This document shows, piece after piece, positions 23,399-28,818 of a stretch of DNA of 28,818 bases (positions are counted from its first letter, which is position 1; each line of letters begins with the position of its first letter). The stretch covers positions 1-28,818 of the forward strand of contig JBFIFO010000030.1 of the NCBI GenBank assembly GCA_041602815.1. The letters are read 5' to 3'. The translations under genes were made by a program, and so were the position numbers. The DNA comes from GCA-020356105 sp041602815. Its GTDB lineage: Bacteria > Pseudomonadota > Alphaproteobacteria > UBA8366 > JADFVY01. The notes below the pieces were generated by a model that saw only the letters and a program-made list of their open reading frames with translations, did no database searches and was not told the origin of the DNA.

Positions 23399-23851
23399 TC
23401 AGCCCGCCGCCTTCTGCTCCCAGCCGGTCGCCGTCTGCTGCCAGTAGGTTATGTCGTGGCCGGCCGCCTTCGCCGTCGTCCAGTGCTCGCGGGCGCGGGC
23501 GACCGCCTCCGGATCGGCGCCGTCGAACAGCTCACAGCACAGCGCGAACTGCGACGGGTCGGTCAGGCTGGCGCCGTCGACCAGGAAGGCGACATGGGCC
23601 CCGTTGGGGTTCTCCTCCGCGGTGGTGAGCCACACCGGCTGCCTGTCGGCGTGGCCGTCCTTGCGCGATCCGTGCGGCAGGAAGCCGTCCTTGTCATAGA
23701 CCCAGAGCAGCGCATTCAGGGCCTCGACCCGGTCTTCCGAACCGGCGATCACCACCGCACGCCAGTCCCGCTGCAATGCGGTCTCCAGCATTTTCGGCAG
23801 GACCCGCTCCAGCGGGCTGCGCTCCAGGTGGTAAAAACGGATCTCGGCCAT
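23399..23851 (-). CDS. holC: DNA polymerase III chi subunit
   Basis: A 150-residue protein of normal chi length. It shows the family opening EIRFYHLERSPLERVLPKML, a Rossmann-like ALQRDWRAVVIAGSEDRVEALNALLW, FLPHGSRKDGHADRQPVWLTT, and the acidic LVDGA strand before a final helix. Chi joins the clamp-loader through psi and contacts SSB at the replication fork. The gene starts 11 bases after pepA ends, the usual alphaproteobacterial pepA-holC pairing, and the metal transporter follows five bases later, so the three probably form one transcript. Identity rests on motif and synteny together. Confidence 0.92.
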   Translation of the reverse strand: MAEIRFYHLERSPLERVLPKMLETALQRDWRAVVIAGSEDRVEALNALLWVYDKDGFLPHGSRKDGHADRQPVWLTTAEENPNGAHVAFLVDGASLTDPSQFALCCELFDGADPEAVARAREHWTTAKAAGHDITYWQQTATGWEQKAAG

Positions 23852-23862
23852 GCGACGGGCGC

Positions 23863-25338
23863 CTATTTCTCGTAGTTGTCGGAAACGAAGCGGTCGAGCA
23901 GGCGCACGCCGAACCCGGTCGCGCCCTTGGGCACGGTCGGCTTGCCCTCCTTGCCCCAGGCGACGCCGGCGATATCGAGATGCGCCCATGGCGTCTTGTT
24001 GACGAAGCGCTGCAGGAACTGCGCCGCGGTGATCGAGCCGGCATCACGGCCGCCGATGTTCTTCATGTCCGCAGCGTCGGTCTTGAGCTTGTTGTCGTAG
24101 GCCTCGTCGAGCGGCATGCGCCACACCTTCTCGCCCGTCGCAAGGCCCGCCGCGGTCAACTTCTCGGCCAGCTTGTCGTCATTCGCGAACAGCCCCGCAT
24201 GCTCGTGGCCGAGGCTGACCACGATGGCCCCGGTCAGGGTCGCGAGGTCGACGATGAACTGGGGCTTGAAGCGGTCCTGGCAGTACCACAGCACGTCGGC
24301 CAGCACGAGCCGGCCCTCGGCGTCGGTGTTGTGGATCTCGATGGTCTGGCCCGACATCGACCTGACGATGTCGCCCGGGCGCTGGGCCTTGCCGTCCGGC
24401 ATGTTCTCGACCAGCCCGACGAGGCCGACCGCGTTGACCTTCGCCTTGCGCCCGGCCAGCGCCTTCATCAGCCCGATCACCGTGCCGGCGCCGCCCATGT
24501 CCCACTTCATCTCCTCCATGCCCGGGCCCGGCTTGATCGAAATGCCGCCGGAATCGAAGGTCACGCCCTTGCCGACGAAGGCGACCGGTTTCTTCGACTT
24601 GGCCGTACCGTCCCACTGCATGACGACCATGCGCGAGTCGTGCGCCGAGCCCTGGCCGACGCCGAGCAGCGCCCGCATCCCGAGCTTCTCCATCTTCTTC
24701 ACGTCGAAGATCTCGATCTTGACGCCGAGTTTCTCGAGGGTCTTCGCTTCCTTCGCGAGCGTCTCGGGATAGATGACGTTGCCCGGCTCGGACACGAGGT
24801 CGCGGGTGAAGAACACGCCGTCGGCGACCTTGTCCATCGGCCCGAAGGCCCGCCGGGCCTTGCCTGCCCCGGCGACGCACACGGTCAGGGATTTCAGGGT
24901 CGGCTTGTCCTTCTTCTCCTCCTTGGTGCGGTAGCGGTCGAATCGATAGCTCGCCAGCCGCGCGCCAAGCGCGACATTGGCCGCCGCCGCGACAATGTCC
25001 TTCGCCCCGGTATCGACGATCACGGTGGCCGCCGCCGAGCCGGAGGTCAGCAGCCTGCCGACCGCGTTGCCGCCCAGCGCCAGCTGCTCGAGCTCGCCGA
25101 ACTCCTTGTTGACGCCGGCCAGGATCGCGCGGTCGAGCGCCGTGCCCGCGGGCGCCACCAGCTCCAGGAACTGGCCCTTCTTGCCGTCGAACCGGCTCGC
25201 CTTGATGGCGCGCGTGACGGCGCCCTTGGTCTTCGCGTCCAGCTCCTTCGCGGCGGGCGACAGCTTCTTGCCGTCGGCCACGAGGACGACGACGGCGCCC
25301 TTGTCCGGCAGGGCGGGTTCGGCAAACGAGATCTTCAT
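23863..25338 (-). CDS. pepA: Leucyl aminopeptidase (M17 family)
   Basis: A 491-residue cytosolic aminopeptidase of full length. The N-terminal macro-like domain spans about 1-165 and the catalytic domain the rest. Metal and catalytic residues are all present: Lys257 (VGKGVTFDSGG), Asp262, Lys269 (SIKPG), Asp280 (KWDMGGAG), and Asp339, Glu341 and Arg343 in the signature NTDAEGRL (337-344). The enzyme removes N-terminal residues from peptides as a hexamer with two metal ions. In some bacteria PepA also binds DNA; nothing here shows that. The start has GAGAGGAG five bases upstream. holC follows 11 bases after the stop. Confidence 0.97.
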   Translation of the reverse strand: MKISFAEPALPDKGAVVVLVADGKKLSPAAKELDAKTKGAVTRAIKASRFDGKKGQFLELVAPAGTALDRAILAGVNKEFGELEQLALGGNAVGRLLTSGSAAATVIVDTGAKDIVAAAANVALGARLASYRFDRYRTKEEKKDKPTLKSLTVCVAGAGKARRAFGPMDKVADGVFFTRDLVSEPGNVIYPETLAKEAKTLEKLGVKIEIFDVKKMEKLGMRALLGVGQGSAHDSRMVVMQWDGTAKSKKPVAFVGKGVTFDSGGISIKPGPGMEEMKWDMGGAGTVIGLMKALAGRKAKVNAVGLVGLVENMPDGKAQRPGDIVRSMSGQTIEIHNTDAEGRLVLADVLWYCQDRFKPQFIVDLATLTGAIVVSLGHEHAGLFANDDKLAEKLTAAGLATGEKVWRMPLDEAYDNKLKTDAADMKNIGGRDAGSITAAQFLQRFVNKTPWAHLDIAGVAWGKEGKPTVPKGATGFGVRLLDRFVSDNYEK

Positions 25339-25425
25339 GGGGCTCCTCTCTTACAGGTAAATGGCTGTCCAGCACTGAGGCGGGTTCGGCGAATCACTCT
25401 AGCGTCCCGGCAAAAAAAGGAAAGG

Positions 25426-26388
25426 CTAGCGCCGGCGCAGGCGGCGGACGAGGATCGAGCCGTCGGCGGCGACGACGCCGCGGACCTCGACGCGCTCGCC
25501 GACGCGCGGGCCCTTCTCGATGCGCGTGCCGACGGTCACGGTGATCGGCGTTCCGTCGACCTGCCAGCGCCCTGTCAGCACCCCTTCGAAGCGGACCCGC
25601 GCGCCGACCGGGACCGGCGCCCGGTTGCCGGCGTCGTCCGGCGCGCCCCGGCCGATCCAGTCGGCGATCAGGCGAATGTCGTCGTCGGCCAGGAACGGCG
25701 GGCCGTCCAGCGGCATGCGCGGCTGCGACTGGCCGACGATCCGGCGCACCAGCTCACTGCCCCCCGGATTGCCGGGGATCACAACCATGCGCTCACCGCC
25801 GGCGAGGACCGCGTCACGGCTCTTCAGGCGAAGCCCCTCCGGCGGCCGGCCGCGCAAGCCCCTGTCGGTGTGGCACTTGACGCAGCGTTTCATGAGGATC
25901 GGCGCAACGTCCGACCAGACGACCGGCTCGCCCGGCGCCGGCCGGCGGCGCGGCGGCGCCTCGGCTCGGGGGCCGGGAGGGGTCTCCGCGCCGGGCATGC
26001 CGGCGGCGACCCATTCTTCGATGGCCGCGATCTGCGTATTGTTCAGGAAGGGCGGGCCGGTCAGCGGCATGCGCGGCTCGCTGTTCCCCTTGATGCGGCG
26101 CACCAGCTCGCTGTCCTCCGGTTTTCCTGGAATCGCGACGGGCCCGTTTTCGCTGCCGCGCCGGATCCCGTCGAGCGAGTCCAGCCGCAGGCCCAGCACC
26201 GCATCCTCGCCGCCATGGCAGGCGACGCAGGACCCGGCGAAGATCTCCGCGACCTCCGCATAGCCGGCTGCGGCCGGCACCGGTTGCGACGAGAGCGCAA
26301 GCACAGACAGCGCCAACGCCGCGCCTGCCGGAAGTTGGTGCCACAAGGTCACCGCCGGATACTCCCAGATTGCCAACCGAAGGCCCAT
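25426..26388 (-). CDS. Exported di-heme cytochrome c with C-terminal DUF5666-like domain
   Basis: A 320-residue exported protein. A hydrophobic leader (ALALSVLALSSQPVPAAAG) is followed by two related cytochrome c units of the Planctomycete-type (PSCyt1-like) pattern: CVACH at 54-58 and CVKCH at 169-173. Each unit is followed by GxxxxSELVRRI and RMPL, with Met107 and Met225 as probable sixth heme ligands. The near repetition of these blocks shows an internal duplication. A Pro/Arg-rich linker joins the units. The C-terminal 60 residues (VGARVRFEGVLTG, ITVTVGTRIEKG, GERVEVRGVVAADGSILVRRL) look like a small beta-barrel of the DUF5666 type. A GTG at 26352 with GGGAG upstream gives a more normal signal peptide and may be the true start. 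Role: periplasmic electron transfer or heme-based sensing; partner unknown. Confidence 0.85.
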   Translation of the reverse strand: MGLRLAIWEYPAVTLWHQLPAGAALALSVLALSSQPVPAAAGYAEVAEIFAGSCVACHGGEDAVLGLRLDSLDGIRRGSENGPVAIPGKPEDSELVRRIKGNSEPRMPLTGPPFLNNTQIAAIEEWVAAGMPGAETPPGPRAEAPPRRRPAPGEPVVWSDVAPILMKRCVKCHTDRGLRGRPPEGLRLKSRDAVLAGGERMVVIPGNPGGSELVRRIVGQSQPRMPLDGPPFLADDDIRLIADWIGRGAPDDAGNRAPVPVGARVRFEGVLTGRWQVDGTPITVTVGTRIEKGPRVGERVEVRGVVAADGSILVRRLRRR

Positions 26389-26430
26389 GACGCTAGCAGA
26401 GGCCGTAGGGCGCGACCAGCGATCCGTCGT

Positions 26431-27186
26431 TCAGATGTTCATCTTCTTGAAGATGAACTCCGGGATGTGGCGGATGATGGTCATGATGCCCCACCAGAAG
26501 AACGGCACGTAGACGACGTGCCGGCGCTTCTTCGCCGCCTTCAGGCAGGCGCGGGCAGCCTGCTCGGGGCTGGCGACCAGGAACATGCCGTCGAGCCCCC
26601 AGGTCATGTCGGTGTCCATGAAGCCGGGTTTTATCGTCGTCACCGCCACGCCCTTGCGGAACAGCCGCGCGCGCAGCCCCTGCAGGTAGGTGTTCAGCCC
26701 CGCCTTGGCGGAGCCATAGACGTAGTTCTTGAGGCGCCCGCGGTCGCCGGCAACGGAGCTCAGCACCACCACATGGCCGTCGCCCTGGGCCTCGAGATGG
26801 GGCGCCAGGCGGTGCAGCACCGAGACGGCGCCGGTGTAGTTGACGGCGATGGTGCGCTCGGCGAGCGCGAAATCGGCGTCGATCTCCGCCTGCTCCGGCA
26901 TCGCGCCGAAGGCGAGGAAGACGTTGAGGAACCCGGCGCACCTGGCGACGTCCGCAGCGAACTTCTCGTGCCCCGCCACGTCCGCCGCATCGAAGGCCAG
27001 CACCGCCGCCGCACGGCCGGTGCGGACCGAGATGTCCGCGGCGGTATGTTCCATGTCCTCGACGTCGCGGCCGGCCAGGATCACGTCGGCACCGTCCCCG
27101 GCCGCGATGCGCGCGAAGGCGCGGGCCACCGAAGAGGATGCGCCGAGCACCAGCCAGGTCTGCGTTTTCGAGTCTTGCGCGGCCAT
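26431..27186 (-). CDS. DprE2-like short-chain reductase
   Basis: A 251-residue classical SDR. The nucleotide-binding start is LVLGASSSVARAFAR (residues 13-27), with the Ser-rich, Gly-poor variant found in DprE2 proteins. The catalytic set is Asn116 (IAVNYTGA), Ser143/144 (LSSVAGDRGR) and Tyr157-x3-Lys161 (YGSAK). The C-terminal tail has an aromatic hydrophobic patch (VVYVPFFWWGIMTIIRHIP), fitting a lipid-linked substrate. In mycobacteria DprE2 reduces the 2-keto intermediate made by DprE1, completing epimerisation of decaprenyl-phosphoryl-ribose to the arabinose form. The start lies four bases after the DprE1-like gene, so coupling is likely. Assignment rests on motifs plus gene order. Confidence 0.85.
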   Translation of the reverse strand: MAAQDSKTQTWLVLGASSSVARAFARIAAGDGADVILAGRDVEDMEHTAADISVRTGRAAAVLAFDAADVAGHEKFAADVARCAGFLNVFLAFGAMPEQAEIDADFALAERTIAVNYTGAVSVLHRLAPHLEAQGDGHVVVLSSVAGDRGRLKNYVYGSAKAGLNTYLQGLRARLFRKGVAVTTIKPGFMDTDMTWGLDGMFLVASPEQAARACLKAAKKRRHVVYVPFFWWGIMTIIRHIPEFIFKKMNI

Positions 27187-27190
27187 CGGG

Positions 27191-28522
27191 CTAGCCCCTG
27201 ATCCGCAGCCGCCGCGCCATGTCGGACTCCATGGCGCGGTCGGGGTCGATGTCGTCGAGGACGGCGCGGAATGCGCCGAGCCGCGGATACATGGCGGCGA
27301 AGGACTCCGGCTTCATCGCCCCGTCCTTGGCCAGGTAGATGCGGCCGCCGTGGTCGAGGGTGATGCGCTCGAGGCGCCCGAGAAGGTCCGTCACGCCCGG
27401 CTTGGCCGGGAAATCCAGGGCCAGCGTGTAGCCGCGCAGCGGGAACGAGAGGTGGCCCCTCCCCTCGCCGCCCAACGTCTTCAGCACCGCGAGAAACGAG
27501 CCGCTGCCGGCGCCGGAGATCTCCTCCATCAGCTTGCGCAACCCGACCGGCGACTCGGCGTCAGGCAACACGCACTGGAACTGATAGAAGCCGCGCTTGC
27601 CGTACAGGCGGTTCCAGTCCTCGATAGCATCGAGCGGATACAGGAACTGGCCGAGCGGCGCGTGCCGCGCACGACCCCGCCGCGGCACCCGGTGGTAATA
27701 CAGCGCGTTGAACAGGCCGACGCTGAGCCGGTTCATCGCAAAGCCCGGCATCTCGACGGGCATCCGCCGGCGGCGGCGCGGCGGCACGCCGGCGGCGTTC
27801 TCGGCGTCGTCGGCCGTCTCGAGGATGCCGCGGCCGAGCCGGCGCCCGCGCGCGGTGGCGTCGATCCAGCCGACGACATAGGCGTGCCGGTCGCGCGCCG
27901 CCTCCTGCATCTCGAGGAACGCGTCGAGGTCGCGCGCCGGCGTCTCCGTCATGTCGACGGCGTTCGACGGCACCGGCCGCAGGGTCAGACCCGCCGCCAG
28001 CATAAGGCCGGTCAGGCCGATGCCGCCGATCGTGGCGGCGAACAGAACCGGCTCGTCGGCCGGGGTGACGCGCCGCACCTCGCCGCCCGGCAGCGCGAGG
28101 TCGATCCAGTCGACATGGTCGCCGAAGCTGCCGTGCCGGTCGTGGTTCTTGCCGTGCACGTCGTTGGCGATGCAGCCGCCGATGGTGGCGAACCCGGTGC
28201 CGGGGCTGACCGCCACCGCATAGCCGTGCTCGAGGGCGATCCGCATCAGGTCGCCGACGGCGACGCCGGCCTCGCAGGCGACCCGGCCGGTCTCCCAGTC
28301 GGCGGCGATGATGCGGTCGAGCCGTGCCGTCAGGATGACGTCGCCGCCGTCGTTGAGCGGCGCATCGCCGTAGGAGCGTCCCGCGGCATAGGCGACGACG
28401 CCGTCCGTGCGGTCGGCGCGCAGGGCCTGCTGCACGGCGCGCGCGCGTTCCGGGCGCCAGGCGCGGACCTGCGCCGTCAGGGCGCGGCCCCAGCCGCTGA
28501 GTTCCATGTTGCGAGCGCGCAT
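27191..28522 (-). CDS. DprE1-like FAD-dependent decaprenyl-phosphoribose oxidase
   Basis: A 443-residue VAO-family flavoenzyme. The FAD domain shows AAGRSYGDAPLNDGG (46-60), SPGTGFATIGGCIANDVHGKNH (106-127, quoted here by its ends) and GSFGDHVDW. His123 in DVHGKNH aligns with His132 of M. tuberculosis DprE1. The substrate domain shows FLYPLDAIEDWNRLYG, FYQFQCVLP, LSFPLRGYTLALDFP and IYLAKDGAMKPESFAAMYPR, with Lys399 matching the essential Lys418. Ala368 (YTLALDFP) stands where mycobacterial DprE1 has Cys387, the residue bound by benzothiazinones. The enzyme oxidises the 2-hydroxyl of polyprenyl-phosphoryl-ribose. It sits between the UbiA-family gene (nine bases) and the DprE2-like gene (four bases). 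Confidence 0.88.
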   Translation of the reverse strand: MRARNMELSGWGRALTAQVRAWRPERARAVQQALRADRTDGVVAYAAGRSYGDAPLNDGGDVILTARLDRIIAADWETGRVACEAGVAVGDLMRIALEHGYAVAVSPGTGFATIGGCIANDVHGKNHDRHGSFGDHVDWIDLALPGGEVRRVTPADEPVLFAATIGGIGLTGLMLAAGLTLRPVPSNAVDMTETPARDLDAFLEMQEAARDRHAYVVGWIDATARGRRLGRGILETADDAENAAGVPPRRRRRMPVEMPGFAMNRLSVGLFNALYYHRVPRRGRARHAPLGQFLYPLDAIEDWNRLYGKRGFYQFQCVLPDAESPVGLRKLMEEISGAGSGSFLAVLKTLGGEGRGHLSFPLRGYTLALDFPAKPGVTDLLGRLERITLDHGGRIYLAKDGAMKPESFAAMYPRLGAFRAVLDDIDPDRAMESDMARRLRIRG

Positions 28523-28531
28523 TGGGCCGTC

Positions 28532-28818
28532 CTAGCGATACAGGATGAAGGCGAAGGTCAGGAGCCAGCCGGCGATGCTCAACAGCAGCCCCCTGTCCTT
28601 GTAGATGAGATCCGTCGGTGCCCCCGATCGCTCGTAGACGATGGTCAGCTGCAGATACCGCAGCAGGCCGGCGATGACGAAGGGCCCGGTGAAGTACAGC
28701 TTGTCGCTGCCGAGGCGCGACATCACCGCCTGGTCGGTGGTGAAGATCAGGTACGACACCAGCAGCGTCGCCAGCACCGCCATCAGGCTGCCGTCGAGGA
28801 ACTGCCGCGAGTAGCCGG
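28532..28818 (-). CDS. UbiA-family prenyltransferase, probable polyprenyl-phosphate phosphoribosyltransferase, C-terminal end only
   Basis: The reverse strand is open from the right edge to a TAG at 28532-28534, giving the last 95 residues of a polytopic protein; the catalytic Asp-rich loops lie outside the window. Three or so hydrophobic segments are seen (MAVLATLLVSYLIFTT, LYFTGPFVIAGLLRYLQLTIV, LLLSIAGWLLTFAFILY). The short loop ERSGAPTDLIYKDRG resembles the C-terminal region of Rv3806c-type decaprenyl-phosphate phosphoribosyltransferases. These transfer 5-phosphoribose from PRPP to a polyprenyl phosphate, the first step of the route continued by DprE1 and DprE2. The two following genes in tight series strongly support this reading over other UbiA activities. 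Confidence 0.75.
   Translation of the reverse strand, partial: GYSRQFLDGSLMAVLATLLVSYLIFTTDQAVMSRLGSDKLYFTGPFVIAGLLRYLQLTIVYERSGAPTDLIYKDRGLLLSIAGWLLTFAFILYR

Noticed and set aside
25390..25425. T-run after the cytochrome gene as a terminator
   Set aside because: On the minus strand a seven-T run follows the stop, but the GC sequence before it is a loopless palindrome overlapping the coding end, so no proper hairpin forms.
23776..27201. Very long plus-strand open frame of 1141 codons
   Set aside because: It runs antisense to holC, pepA, the cytochrome and the DprE2-like gene, which all have clear motifs. Its translation is His-, Arg- and Asp-rich with no domain, as expected for the mirror frame of GC-rich codons.

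Overview
This is a high-GC window that reads like an alphaproteobacterial chromosome: GC-rich third codon positions, pepA next to holC, SleB-type cell wall hydrolases, a Tat-like leader on an intradiol dioxygenase, and DUF1847 and DUF2157 proteins. The taxonomic assignment is inference from gene content. No phage, transposase, IS, CRISPR array or rRNA was seen. One tRNA-Glu is present.

Layout. (1) 1-4635: an edge-truncated intradiol ring-cleavage dioxygenase, a cysteine-rich DUF1847 protein, an exported metallo-beta-lactamase-fold hydrolase, a universal stress protein, two tandem membrane-anchored SleB-like wall hydrolases and a small membrane protein. (2) 4806-6893: an overlapping pair encoding a polytopic DUF2157 protein and a GDYXXLXY protein, then tRNA-Glu. 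(3) 7098-17610 is the most unusual part. Two small exported proteins share a C-terminal eight-cysteine domain that I do not recognise. They are followed by a FecR-TPR-beta-barrel outer membrane fusion, a CHASE2 class III nucleotide cyclase, a possible 60-residue protein and a CRP-family regulator that keeps its cAMP-contact residues. A near-consensus CRP site lies between the cyclase and the regulator. Together these look like an outer membrane to periplasm to cAMP to transcription circuit. The parts are seen; the circuit is inferred. Non-coding gaps here are long and partly AT-rich. (4) 17825-20166: a small single-pass protein, an SNase-fold protein lacking key catalytic residues, a small lipoprotein and an agmatinase-family ureohydrolase. 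(5) 20428-22626: a leaderless fusion of a trypsin-like protease to a DRGH-type nuclease, a plausible intracellular effector. (6) 22686-28818, all on the minus strand: NiCoT-like metal transporter, holC, pepA, a di-heme cytochrome c, then DprE2-like reductase, DprE1-like oxidase and the C-terminal end of a UbiA-family transferase. The last three match the polyprenyl-phosphoryl-arabinose pathway best known from mycobacteria. The DprE1 homologue has Ala at the position of the benzothiazinone-target cysteine.

The window was read by eye and hand translation. Family names rest on recognised motifs, not on searches.
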